A stretch of DNA of 34,921 bases from Clostridia bacterium. GTDB taxonomy: Bacteria; Bacillota; Clostridia; Christensenellales; DUVY01. The notes under the pieces are model-generated. The model had not been told where the DNA came from and made no database searches. It saw nothing but the letters and a program-made list of their open reading frames with translations. Where the stretch lies: assembly GCA_026001225.1 (NCBI GenBank), contig BNZQ01000019.1, positions 1 to 34,921 of the forward strand, in the 5' to 3' direction. A program made the position numbers and the translations under genes. Shown piece after piece: positions 1-7,628 of this stretch; the first letter of the stretch is position 1, and each line of letters begins with the position of its first letter.

Positions 1-142
1 GAACAAACTGCGATGCCGAGTTCCCGTAATACATAAAAAACAGCCGGACGGACGCCATCTTCATAAATACCGTGACGTCCCTTTCGGAATTATGCATTTT
101 GTCTGAATTGCTACTTGTCCACTCCTCCGATTCAACAAATCC
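1..142. other. Left edge, no supported gene
   Basis: I see no gene I can name here. The minus strand has a reading frame open from about position 98 to the window edge, with an ATG but no well-placed ribosome binding site. It could be the start of a divergent gene or a chance frame. The plus strand has a short frame (11 codons) ending in TAA at 34-36, which could equally be the tail of a gene outside the window. Confidence 0.3.
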
Positions 143-171
143 TTGAAATTTTCCCGATTTTCTGTTATAAT
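143..171 (+). promoter_or_regulatory. Sigma-A promoter of the DUF512-der unit
   Basis: TTGAAA at 143-148 and TATAAT at 166-171 are separated by 17 bp, a near-perfect vegetative promoter. Transcription should start near 178. This rules out a start codon upstream of that point and supports the ATG at 227 for the gene that follows. Confidence 0.85.
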
Positions 172-226
172 ATATTGTGTAAAAGGTAGTTCGTACTTTT
201 TATCTTTCACTTTTTACTTGAAAACC

Positions 227-1423
227 ATGTTTTCTTCCTCCGAAAAAACGCGGGTTTGCCGCAATAAGTGCGTGTTTTGTTTCGTGGATCAGTTGCCGCC
301 CGCTTTACGCGAAACGCTGTACGTTAAGGACGACGATTGGAAAATGTCGTTGCTGTTTTCCAATTATGTCACTTTCACAAACGTGTCGGCAAAGGAACTT
401 GACGAAATTATCCGTCATAAATACAGCCCGCTTTACGTGTCCGTGCACGCCGCCGATACGGAAACGCGCGCGCGTATGCTCGGATTGAGCGGGGAGCGTG
501 GAACAGGGAACGGAGAGCAAGGATTAAACGACAAAACGGCGCGGATTGCCGACGTGATGCGGGTGATCGACAAGCTGCACGCGGGCGGGATCGTCCTGCA
601 CGCGCAAATTGTGCTGTGCCCCGACCTGAACGACGGTAAGGTTTTGACCGATACGATCGAGGCCCTGCACGGCAAAACGCGTTCTCTTGCCGTCGTACCC
701 GTCGGGACGACAAGGTACCAAAAAAATCCGCTCGTCAAGTCCGTGACGCCGAAGCTTGCGCGGGAAATTATAGAGACGGTAAACGAGCGCCAACGGCGGT
801 ATTTAAAAAAAAGCGGCAGCCGTTTCGTTTGGTGCTCCGATGAAATGTACCAACGGGCGGGCCTGCCGATCCCCGATTTCGATTCGTATGAGAATTTCCC
901 GCAAGCAGGCAACGGCGTGGGTTTGCTCGCACAATTCGAATATGACTTTCAGGCGGTGTTTCATCTCAATGCACAATTAGAGGTCAGTGGTCGGTTAAAG
1001 GATAATACCGACAATTGTGAATTGAAAACGATTTCCCTCGCGACGGGCGAATCGGCGTACAACCTTTTATCCGCGCTGTGCGCAAGGGCCGAACGCGCCT
1101 TACCGAATCTGAAAATAAACCGTTATAAAATCGTCAATGATTTTTTCGGTCATACGGTTACGGTCGCGGGCCTTGTGACGGGCGGCGATCTCGCGGCGCA
1201 ATTAAAGGGCAAAGATTTGGGCGAGCTTCTCTTGCTTCCGTCCGTCATGCTGCGTGCCGAGGGCGATTTGTTTTTGGACGGCATGAGCATCAAGGAGCTG
1301 TCCGAACGCCTAAACGTCAAAATCGAGGTTATAGATACGGACGGCGCGGCTTTTGCGGAAAAGCTGACAGAGTATGCAAAATCAAAAAAATCAAAAAAAC
1401 CAAAAAAGAGAAAAGAAAAATGA
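227..1423 (+). CDS. DUF512 / radical-SAM-like protein, short N-terminus
   Basis: The 398-residue product belongs to the DUF512 family, which usually sits next to der in Firmicutes. No reaction is established for the family. A CxxxCxxC motif (C11, C15, C18) followed by FCFVDQLP matches the putative iron-sulfur site of the radical-SAM-like part. The conserved YVKDDDW and NYVTFTN segments follow, and the DUF512 domain fills the C-terminal half. The tail is lysine-rich. I chose the ATG at 227 because the sigma-A promoter ends at 171; a TTG frame start at 143 would lie inside the promoter. The ATG has no Shine-Dalgarno sequence. Most family members begin with a PDZ-like domain of roughly 100 residues before the cysteines, and that domain is missing here. 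The stop overlaps the der start (ATGA), so translation is probably coupled. Confidence 0.8.
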   Translation: MFSSSEKTRVCRNKCVFCFVDQLPPALRETLYVKDDDWKMSLLFSNYVTFTNVSAKELDEIIRHKYSPLYVSVHAADTETRARMLGLSGERGTGNGEQGLNDKTARIADVMRVIDKLHAGGIVLHAQIVLCPDLNDGKVLTDTIEALHGKTRSLAVVPVGTTRYQKNPLVKSVTPKLAREIIETVNERQRRYLKKSGSRFVWCSDEMYQRAGLPIPDFDSYENFPQAGNGVGLLAQFEYDFQAVFHLNAQLEVSGRLKDNTDNCELKTISLATGESAYNLLSALCARAERALPNLKINRYKIVNDFFGHTVTVAGLVTGGDLAAQLKGKDLGELLLLPSVMLRAEGDLFLDGMSIKELSERLNVKIEVIDTDGAAFAEKLTEYAKSKKSKKPKKRKEK

Positions 1424-2727
1424 AACCTATCATAGCTATTATCGGCCGGCCGAACGTCGGCAAATCCACGTTCTTCAATAAAATGACGGGCACGCGCATC
1501 GCGATCGTGCAGGACGAGCCGGGCGTCACGCGCGACCGCATCTACGCCGACGCGGAATGGCGCGGACGCAGGTTCACGTTGGTCGATACCGGCGGGATCG
1601 AGTTGAAATCCGGCGACGCCTTTTTCCCGAAAATGCTGAAAAGCACCGAGGAAGCGGTCAGAGGGGCGGATTTAGCGTTGCTGTTTACCGATTACAAGGA
1701 CGGCGTGACGGCGGCGGACTTTGACGCGGCGCAGTTTTTGCGAAAAAGTGGCAAGCCCGCGATTTTGGTCGTCAACAAGGCGGACAACTTCGCGGGGCTC
1801 GACGTGTCGGATTTCTACGCGCTGAACCTCGGCGAGCCGTTTCCGATTTCCTCGGAGCACGGTTTGAACACGGGCGACCTTTTGGACAAAATTTTGGACA
1901 TGTTGCCCGAAAGAGGTTTCGACGACGCGGAAAGCGGAGCTCTGAAAATCGCGGTCGTCGGCAAGCCCAACGCGGGTAAATCCTCGTTGGTCAACCGCAT
2001 CTTAAAAAAGGATCGCGTGATCGTCAGCGAGATTCCGGGCACGACGCGCGACGCGGTCGACACGCTTTTTTCCTATAACGGCAAGGACTATGTGATCATC
2101 GACACGGCGGGCATCCGGCGAAAACGCAGCGTGGACGAGGGCACGGTGGAATCCTACGGCGTCCTGCGGGCGTTCGAGGCGATTCGGCGGTGCGATGTCG
2201 CCGTGCTCGTTTTGGACGCGGGCGAGCCGCTTTCCGAGCAGGATTTAAAAATCGCAGGCTTTATCGACGAGCAAGGCAAGCCCTCCGTGATCGCTCTCAA
2301 CAAGTGGGATATCATCGAAAAGGACACGTTCACGATCGAGCGATACAATCAAACGTTGGAAGCCGACCTTGCGTTCATGAAGTATTATAAAGCTCTGACG
2401 ATTTCCGCGCTGACGGGGCAGAGGACGGAGAAATTGATGGAGCTGATCGACGTCGTGCACGCCAACGCCTCTAAACGCGTCACGACGGGCCTTTTGAACG
2501 ATATTATCAATAACGCGGTGGCGACGACCGAGCCGCCCTCGTTTAAGGGCCGCCGGTTAAAGATTTTGTACGCGTCGCAGACGGGCGTATGCCCGCCCGC
2601 GTTCGTTTTAAAGGTCAACGATTCCGGGTTGGTACATTTTTCTTACTTGCGGTATTTGGAAAACTCGATTCGCGCGGCGGTTGACTTTTCCGGCACGCCG
2701 ATCAAAATCGTCGCAAGGAACGATTAA
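1420..2727 (+). CDS. der: Ribosome biogenesis GTPase Der (EngA)
   Basis: This is a double-Era-type GTPase of 435 residues, the normal size, required for assembly of the 50S ribosomal subunit. Domain 1 has the P-loop GRPNVGKS (residues 9-16), DTGG and NKAD (about 119-122). Domain 2 has GKPNAGKS (about 181-188), DTAG and NKWD (about 294-297). The C-terminal KH-like domain follows to the end. It overlaps the DUF512 gene by 4 nt and appears to be co-transcribed with it from the promoter at 143-171. Nothing about it is unusual. Confidence 0.97.
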   Translation: MKPIIAIIGRPNVGKSTFFNKMTGTRIAIVQDEPGVTRDRIYADAEWRGRRFTLVDTGGIELKSGDAFFPKMLKSTEEAVRGADLALLFTDYKDGVTAADFDAAQFLRKSGKPAILVVNKADNFAGLDVSDFYALNLGEPFPISSEHGLNTGDLLDKILDMLPERGFDDAESGALKIAVVGKPNAGKSSLVNRILKKDRVIVSEIPGTTRDAVDTLFSYNGKDYVIIDTAGIRRKRSVDEGTVESYGVLRAFEAIRRCDVAVLVLDAGEPLSEQDLKIAGFIDEQGKPSVIALNKWDIIEKDTFTIERYNQTLEADLAFMKYYKALTISALTGQRTEKLMELIDVVHANASKRVTTGLLNDIINNAVATTEPPSFKGRRLKILYASQTGVCPPAFVLKVNDSGLVHFSYLRYLENSIRAAVDFSGTPIKIVARND

Positions 2728-2749
2728 ATGACTTGTGACATAAAAACAG

Positions 2750-2778
2750 TTGACAAAAAGAAATAAATAATCAATAAT
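2750..2778 (+). promoter_or_regulatory. Promoter of plsY, probably giving a leaderless mRNA
   Basis: A perfect TTGACA (2750-2755) is followed after 17 bp by AATAAT (2773-2778). The start codon ATG is at 2785, six bases after the -10 box, so the expected transcription start falls on or next to the A of the ATG. There is no room for a Shine-Dalgarno sequence. Confidence 0.7.
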
Positions 2779-2784
2779 AAGATT

Positions 2785-3522
2785 ATGCTCGTTTGGTGGA
2801 GAATCCTTATATTGGTCGTCGCGTCCTATTGTATGGGAAATATCAGCTTTGCTCGTACGATGGCTTCCTCGCGGCATATGGATATCACGACGAAAGGGAG
2901 CGGCAATCCCGGCACAATGAACGTGGTGCGCACAATGGGTTGGAAATTCGGCCTGTTCACCTTACTGCTGGACGTTGCGAAGGCCGTGATTCCCTGTGTT
3001 TTGGGCTGTCTGTTTTTGGAGTACCCGAATATGTCCTCCTTGCCGGGCGTGTATATCGCGGGGCTTTCGACCATCGTCGGACATATGTTTCCCGTTTTTC
3101 ACCGTTTTAAGGGCGGCAAAAGCGTCGCGTCGGCCATCGGCGTTTTTCTCGCCGCGGATTGGCGGTTCGCGCTGGGCGCGATAGCGATCGCTTTGCTGAT
3201 TTTTCTGCTGTTCCGTTACGGCAGCGTGGCGTCGCTGTGCTGTATCTTTATGATGACCGTCGTGGAATATCTTAAATTTTTCGTTTTTGACTTTGAGCCG
3301 AGCGACGCTCTTTTGCTTGCCGCACCCGCCACGAAGGATCAAATCCTGTTGGCAATTTTGTTGGGCGTTATGACCGCGTTGATTTTCTTCGCTCACCGCG
3401 AGAATTTAAAGCGTCTTTTCGAAGGGCGCGAACGCCGCATGGAGGACTTGCAATTCGATAAAACCGCGGACAGCGGTACGGAAAGCGGCGCGCGATCCGA
3501 TAACGATTCCCCGGATAAGTGA
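2785..3522 (+). CDS. plsY: Glycerol-3-phosphate acyltransferase PlsY
   Basis: This integral membrane enzyme transfers an acyl group from acyl-phosphate to glycerol 3-phosphate, the first acylation step of phospholipid synthesis. Diagnostic motifs are SGNPGTMNVVR (residues 39-49), GHMFPVFHRFKGGKSVAS (about 99-116) and HRENLKRLFEG (about 204-214). Several hydrophobic segments lie between them. At 245 residues it is longer than most PlsY proteins (about 200) because of a polar, acidic C-terminal tail of about 30 residues rich in Asp, Ser and Gly, which looks disordered. The ATG lies 6 nt behind the -10 box, implying leaderless translation. Der-plsY adjacency is common in Clostridia. Confidence 0.95.
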   Translation: MLVWWRILILVVASYCMGNISFARTMASSRHMDITTKGSGNPGTMNVVRTMGWKFGLFTLLLDVAKAVIPCVLGCLFLEYPNMSSLPGVYIAGLSTIVGHMFPVFHRFKGGKSVASAIGVFLAADWRFALGAIAIALLIFLLFRYGSVASLCCIFMMTVVEYLKFFVFDFEPSDALLLAAPATKDQILLAILLGVMTALIFFAHRENLKRLFEGRERRMEDLQFDKTADSGTESGARSDNDSPDK

Positions 3523-3587
3523 TTTTTCTCCTTTTTCCTTTGTATTCTCTCATTATTCGGCATCGCTTTTTTGTTATTCTGTTTTAC

Positions 3588-3893
3588 GTGCGAATCGAAA
3601 GTAAAGTCCTCAATCAGACCTTGTATATCGGCTTGAACGGCGAGCTTGACGAGCATGCCGCCGAGTACACGAGGGCCGGATTGGACGGCCTCATGACGGC
3701 CGGTTCCGTGCAACGCGTGGTGATCGATCTGTCCGGCCTTTCCTTTATGGACAGTACGGGCGTGGGCGTCCTGATCGGTCGCTTTAAAAAGCTGAAAGCG
3801 CGGAATATACCGCTGTTTTTGGCGAATCCGACGTCCGGCGCCGATAAGGTGCTGACCATGTCGGGCATCTACCAAATCATGCCCAAAATTTGA
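3588..3893 (+). CDS. spoIIAA: Anti-sigma F factor antagonist SpoIIAA
   Basis: A STAS-domain protein of 101 residues from the GTG at 3588. Dephosphorylated SpoIIAA binds SpoIIAB and frees sigma-F in the forespore; SpoIIAB inactivates it by phosphorylating a serine. The motif FMDSTGVGVLIGRFK contains that serine (S56 in this numbering). I prefer GTG 3588 because the match to SpoIIAA starts right there. The frame also runs upstream to about 3519, but that stretch is a hydrophobic run with no family resemblance. A weak -10-like TATTCT (3575-3580) lies 7 nt before the GTG, so this mRNA too could be leaderless. I found no clear sigma-H promoter. Instead of being directly followed by spoIIAB, it is followed by a palindromic element that begins on its stop codon. 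Confidence 0.9.
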   Translation: MRIESKVLNQTLYIGLNGELDEHAAEYTRAGLDGLMTAGSVQRVVIDLSGLSFMDSTGVGVLIGRFKKLKARNIPLFLANPTSGADKVLTMSGIYQIMPKI

Positions 3894-4020
3894 TTTGATG
3901 GCAGATATGCGTCGCAATACTTTGTCACACGGAAATTTTCTCGGAGTCATGTAGGTCTGACTACACTCCTCCTCGAAAATTTTGTGTTCCTCGTCTTGCT
4001 TGCATCTATGCCTTCAAATC
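3892..4020 (+). repeat. Palindromic element copy A, inside the spoIIA operon
   Basis: An imperfect inverted repeat of about 129 bp. The left end (3892-3910) pairs with 4002-4020, with three mismatches in 19. The arms close on an apical hairpin, TGTAG (3950-3954) with CTACA (3961-3965) and loop GTCTGA. The core GTCATGTAGGTC and ACTACACTCC is shared with four other copies in this window. It begins on the TGA of spoIIAA and fills most of the unusually long gap to spoIIAB. Confidence 0.85.
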
Positions 4021-4080
4021 GCCCGACAAATAGCGGCAATCGACTCTGACCGAATAAAAAGTTCTCTTAAAATAGAATTT

Positions 4081-4539
4081 ATGAATAAGAATATGAAAGA
4101 AAGCAATGAAATGACCTTAACGGTTCCGGCGATCGGCGTCAACGAAGCGTTTGTGCGCGGCGCGGTCGCGGCCTTCGCAGTGCAGCTCGACCCGACGGTG
4201 GAGGAGATCAACGATATCAAAACGGCGGTGTCCGAAGCGGTCACGAATTGTATCGTACACGGCTACGAGGGCAAGGGGAGCGGCGATATCACCGTCAAAT
4301 GCTCGGCCGGCGGCGGTCGGCTGCATATTGCGGTTTCCGACGCGGGCGTCGGTATTCCCGACGTGGCGCGGGCGCGCGAAATGTTTTACACCACAAAGCC
4401 CGAACAGGAGCGCAGCGGCATGGGCTTCGCGATCATGGAAACCTTTATGGACGCTTTGGAGGTGGAATCCGCGGCGGGGAGCGGGACGATCGTCAAAATG
4501 GAAAAACGCATCAAAGGCAAAGCCGATAAAGCCGATTAG
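4081..4539 (+). CDS. spoIIAB: Anti-sigma F factor SpoIIAB (serine kinase)
   Basis: A GHKL-fold ATPase/kinase of 152 residues that binds sigma-F and phosphorylates SpoIIAA. It has the N box EAVTNCIVHGY, the G1 box DAGVGIPD and the ATP-lid/G2 region RSGMGFAIMETFMD, all as in the family. I placed the start at ATG 4081, where the family match begins. The frame continues upstream through the palindromic element without family similarity. Neither this ATG nor the nearby in-frame ATGs has a Shine-Dalgarno sequence. In Bacillus the spoIIAA and spoIIAB genes are adjacent or overlapping. Here 187 nt separate them, mostly repeat element, so translational coupling between the two is lost. Confidence 0.95.
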   Translation: MNKNMKESNEMTLTVPAIGVNEAFVRGAVAAFAVQLDPTVEEINDIKTAVSEAVTNCIVHGYEGKGSGDITVKCSAGGGRLHIAVSDAGVGIPDVARAREMFYTTKPEQERSGMGFAIMETFMDALEVESAAGSGTIVKMEKRIKGKADKAD

Positions 4540-4578
4540 GCAAAAGGCAAAAGTTTTCGTTCTCCTAAAATTTACATA

Positions 4579-5304
4579 ATGTTAGATCACGAAACAACTC
4601 TAAAATACATCGCCCTCGCCAAAACCGACGACGAAACGGCGAAAGCGCAGCTGCTTGAACACAATTCGCCGCTTTTAAAGAGCATTGTCCGACGTTATAA
4701 AAACAAGGGCGTGGAATACGAGGACTTGTTTCAGCTGGCGTCGGTCGGCCTTTTAAAGGCGATCAGGAATTTCGACGCGTCTTTCAACGTGCGCTTTTCA
4801 ACCTACGCGGTGCCGATGATTGCGGGCGAGATCAAACGGTATTTGCGGGACGACGGTTATATCAAAATTTCGCGCGCCTTGAAATCGCTGTCGGGCAAAA
4901 TCGCGGGCTTCATCGAAAGCTACAAGAAGCAAAATTTCCGCGATCCCGATATCGACACAATCGCGGCGGAATTTCATATCGAGCCGCAGGAAGCCGTTTT
5001 CGCGATGGACTCGGGCCGCGCGCCGATTTCGCTGTTTGAAAAGACCGACGAGAGCGGCGACAACCATACCGGTCTGATCGACAGGATCGCCGCTTCGGAC
5101 GGCGGCGAGGAAGTCATCAACAAATTGATCTTAAAGGACATGATCGGGAAATTAGACGACCGCGATAAAAAGATCATCATGCTCCGTTATTTTCGGGACA
5201 AAACGCAGAGCGAAATTTCGCGCATCATGGGCGTTTCACAGGTGCAAATCTCCCGCTTGGAAAACAAGATTATAGAGAAAATGAAAGCCGGCTTTACGGA
5301 ATAA
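4579..5304 (+). CDS. sigF: RNA polymerase sigma-F factor, sporulation
   Basis: A sigma-70-family factor of 241 residues directing early forespore transcription. Region 2 has EYEDLFQLASVGLLKAIRNFD and FSTYAVPMIAGEIKRYLRDD; region 4 has the helix-turn-helix KTQSEISRIMGVSQVQISRLE near the C-terminus. Its place directly after spoIIAB identifies it as sigma-F and not sigma-G. The gap to spoIIAB is 39 nt, with no Shine-Dalgarno sequence. A palindromic element starts on its stop codon. Confidence 0.95.
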   Translation: MLDHETTLKYIALAKTDDETAKAQLLEHNSPLLKSIVRRYKNKGVEYEDLFQLASVGLLKAIRNFDASFNVRFSTYAVPMIAGEIKRYLRDDGYIKISRALKSLSGKIAGFIESYKKQNFRDPDIDTIAAEFHIEPQEAVFAMDSGRAPISLFEKTDESGDNHTGLIDRIAASDGGEEVINKLILKDMIGKLDDRDKKIIMLRYFRDKTQSEISRIMGVSQVQISRLENKIIEKMKAGFTE

Positions 5305-5430
5305 AAGGCATAGACATCGCCGGATACGGGCTACGTTTGTCAAGTCGGCTCGGTCATGTAGGTCTAACTACACTCCTTTCGCCGACGTTGACAACTGTTA
5401 CCCGTCTGCGGCGCGTCTATGCCTTTTATT
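5300..5430 (+). repeat. Palindromic element copy B, after sigF
   Basis: The outermost 16 bp (5300-5315) pair perfectly with 5415-5430. The arms continue as an imperfect stem to the apical hairpin TGTAG (5357-5361), loop GTCTAA, CTACA (5368-5372). The core GGGCTACGTTTGTCAAG, CTCGGTCATGTAGGTC and ACTACACTCC agrees with copies C, D and E. It overlaps the TAA of sigF. An RNA copy would be a very strong hairpin, ending in CCTTTTATTT, so it might also act as a terminator for the convergent spoIIA and lipoprotein genes. Confidence 0.88.
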
Positions 5431-5488
5431 TCATTCCATTTAGCAGATAACGCAGCTCGAATCCGGCGACGGTATATGCCGTTAAAAT

Positions 5489-7225
5489 TTATGCGGCTTG
5501 GCCGTTTAAAGGAGCCAAACCCTTGGGGTCGCTTTGCGTGGGGCGGTTTTGATCGGGCAGGCCCGCGGACATGGTTTGAGAATTCGGCGTGTAATTCGCG
5601 GTTCTGTTTCCCGTCGCCGCGCCGTTCTGCGTATTCACAATGCCCGTATTCGCATTACCCGTCGTGCCCGTCGTATTGCCGCGATATTCGACGACGCCGG
5701 TATTCGTGTTGTTATTTACGGTATTTGTATTTTGATTACCCGTATTGACATTCGTCGCGTTATTCATGCCGCTCGCGTTATTCGTATTGTTCGCGGTCAG
5801 GTTGTTCGCCGTATCGTTGCCAACGGATTCGCATTGCATTAAGATCAGCTCGGCGGCGTCAAGAGCGGTCTCGGTGTGGGCGCGGCGTTCTTTGATTTTG
5901 CCGTTGAGACGAATCATCGCTGCGCCGTCGAACGGAACGGCGGCGTTTGTATTGCCATTCGCGTTGCCGCCCGTCAGACCGCCGGAGCGGGCGTGCTTCA
6001 TGTCGTTGACCGCGTTGACGATGCAGCCGCGCGAATCGCGCAGAGTGCGGGTATTTTCCTTGATGATTTCCACAAGGTCGTCGACCGCGCGGGCCTGTTC
6101 GTCGGTCAGTTGAAGCTCCTCGTTGCGGATTCTGTTCGCCAATTCGTCGATCCGCGTGCGGACGGCGGTCACGCGCTCGCGGTATTCGTTGCCCGCGAAC
6201 ATTTGATTGGTCGTTTCGGACATTTGTGTCAGCAAACCGCCGCGGTTTTGAGCGTTCATACCGCCGACATAGTTGTTCGTCGCCGTTTGACTGCCGTTCA
6301 TTCCGGTTTGGCCGTAAACGTTGTCTGCTTGAGAACCGCCGTAACCGTTTTGAGCATTGCCGTTGTTGTTCCGGTTGCGGAAATAGGCGTTATCGGCGCG
6401 GCGGTTGAAGTTGTGAATGTTGTGTTGCGTGTTTGCGCCGTTGTAGCCCGCGTTCGTATTCGTATTCATCGTTCCGGTCGCGCTCTGTTGATTTAAATCA
6501 TGGCGGTTGTTTTGAATATTCGCATATTGTCCGTTATTTGCGGTGTTCGCGCCCGCATAGGTATTGTTGTCGTTCGCGTTACCGGTTCCGGCATTGCTCG
6601 CCGTGCGGTTTGTCGCTGCAGCCGTCGCCGCGTTGCTATTCGTCATGTTCGTTCCGGCGGCGTTATTCGTCGTGTTCGTTCTTGCAAAGCCGTTGTTCAT
6701 GCTCGTTCCCGCGTTATTGGCCGTCATATTCGTTCCCGTGGTGTTCGTATTCGTGACGTTCGCGGCGCCTGACATGCCGCCCATAGCCGTTCCCGCGGGG
6801 CTCATCGTATTGCCCGTGTAATTCGCCGGATACGTGCCGGTCACGGCGCCGGAGGTTCCCGTGCGGCTGCCGGCAGCGTTCTGCGTTCCGTTCATAGCGG
6901 TGTCCTGCGTCAGGCTATGCCTGCCCGTATCGCCGCGGTCGGGGCGATAACGGCCCGCGTAATCGTTTGCGCCGCCGTACCGCGTATGCGCGCCGCGGTA
7001 CATATCGTTAAAGAACGACTGCTCCGAGGGAGCGTCGAGGTCGTTGACGGCGATTTGCAGCTCGCGCACGGCGGAGCTCATGCTCTCGGCGATCATCGAG
7101 CGGGCGTTGCCGTTGTTTACGGCGGCATTGCCGTTGACCTTGCCCAAGGCGGCATCTTTTCTGCCGCAAGCGATCAGCGCGATAGCAAAGATGCCGATAG
7201 CTAAAATGATAAGGGATCTTTTCAT
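5489..7225 (-). CDS. Large Asn/Thr-rich lipoprotein, function unknown
   Basis: A 578-residue protein with a lipoprotein signal: basic start MKRS, hydrophobic core, lipobox LIAC with the lipidated cysteine at C20. I start at ATG 7225 because AGGAGG lies about 10 nt upstream; the frame extends 60 codons further without support. After a short helical part (about 45-75) come long low-complexity stretches rich in Asn, Thr, Gly, Ala and Met with many TNNA/NTN patterns. A helical segment (about 334-410, LTDEQARAVDDLVEIIKENT) interrupts them, and more low-complexity follows to the end. The helical parts and setting recall sporulation lipoproteins, but I do not recognise the family. It lies between sigF and spoVA, which suggests a spore-envelope role by context only. 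It is transcribed towards sigF. Confidence 0.75.
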   Translation of the reverse strand: MKRSLIILAIGIFAIALIACGRKDAALGKVNGNAAVNNGNARSMIAESMSSAVRELQIAVNDLDAPSEQSFFNDMYRGAHTRYGGANDYAGRYRPDRGDTGRHSLTQDTAMNGTQNAAGSRTGTSGAVTGTYPANYTGNTMSPAGTAMGGMSGAANVTNTNTTGTNMTANNAGTSMNNGFARTNTTNNAAGTNMTNSNAATAAATNRTASNAGTGNANDNNTYAGANTANNGQYANIQNNRHDLNQQSATGTMNTNTNAGYNGANTQHNIHNFNRRADNAYFRNRNNNGNAQNGYGGSQADNVYGQTGMNGSQTATNNYVGGMNAQNRGGLLTQMSETTNQMFAGNEYRERVTAVRTRIDELANRIRNEELQLTDEQARAVDDLVEIIKENTRTLRDSRGCIVNAVNDMKHARSGGLTGGNANGNTNAAVPFDGAAMIRLNGKIKERRAHTETALDAAELILMQCESVGNDTANNLTANNTNNASGMNNATNVNTGNQNTNTVNNNTNTGVVEYRGNTTGTTGNANTGIVNTQNGAATGNRTANYTPNSQTMSAGLPDQNRPTQSDPKGLAPLNGQAA

Positions 7226-7343
7226 GTTCGGATTCCTCCTGTTGTTTAAAGCCGTTTTTAAATTTGGGCTTTCTACCCTTGCGGCTTCCTTCCGCGTATA
7301 GTTTTTGTTTGTTTGCAAAAAATATGCATCGGAGGTATTTAAA

Positions 7344-7448
7344 ATGATCAAATTGCACGACGTATTCACTTTTTCCAATATCGAGGACAATGAAAGCATG
7401 TTCAAGGACGCTTTCTACGACGAATCTAAATACTTTTTTGACGAATAG
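7344..7448 (+). CDS. Possible 34-residue acidic small protein
   Basis: A short reading frame of 34 codons, ATG at 7344 and TAG at 7446-7448, with a strong Shine-Dalgarno GGAGG (7331-7335) eight bases before the ATG. The predicted peptide begins MIKLHDVFTF and ends ESKYFFDE. It is acidic, with Phe/Tyr spread along the chain and no membrane segment. It sits head-to-head with the Asn-rich lipoprotein and upstream of spoVAC. I do not recognise it. The ribosome binding site is better than those of most genes in this window, which is the main reason to report it. Confidence 0.5.
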   Translation: MIKLHDVFTFSNIEDNESMFKDAFYDESKYFFDE

Positions 7449-7490
7449 CAAAATTTACAAAATACAATAAAATGTTGGCTAAAGAAATGA

Positions 7491-7613
7491 GCCGCATAGA
7501 TTGGGCGTCAGGCGGACAACAGTCGGCAATGTCGGCGAGGGAGTGTATGAATGACATACATGACCGAGCCGACTTGACAAGCGTAGTCCGTACCACGCCC
7601 GAGATATGACGGC
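7491..7613 (-). repeat. Palindromic element copy C, before spoVAC (inverted orientation)
   Basis: The same family as copies A, B, D and E, but its core reads on the minus strand. The arms 7491-7541 and 7563-7613 are imperfectly complementary. The apical hairpin is TGTATG (7544-7549), loop AATGA, CATACA (7555-7560); TGTAT/ATACA replaces the TGTAG/CTACA of copies A and B, so both sides of the stem changed together. It ends three bases before the Shine-Dalgarno sequence of spoVAC. Confidence 0.85.
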
Positions 7614-7628
7614 GTCGGAGGTAAAAAA

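Noticed and set aside
1..98. Minus-strand partial gene at the left edge
   Set aside because: About 33 codons from its ATG are open to the edge, but there is no properly spaced ribosome binding site and no recognisable motif; left as undecided.
143..226. TTG start of the DUF512 gene at 143
   Set aside because: It coincides with the -35 box of a near-perfect promoter, and the extra residues match nothing.
3950..3965. REP elements with the GTAG tetranucleotide
   Set aside because: GTAG lies at the tip of the stem and not at its foot, it changes to GTAT in two copies, and the elements are far longer than REPs.
5300..5430. Palindromic element B as a plain intrinsic terminator of sigF
   Set aside because: It may terminate, but the conserved core, length and copies inside operons (A) or before a gene (C) are not explained by termination alone.
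5534..6820. Several plus-strand reading frames across the Asn-rich lipoprotein
   Set aside because: Their composition (Arg/Val/Ala-rich repeats) is the reverse reading of Asn/Thr codons; none has a start signal or family match.
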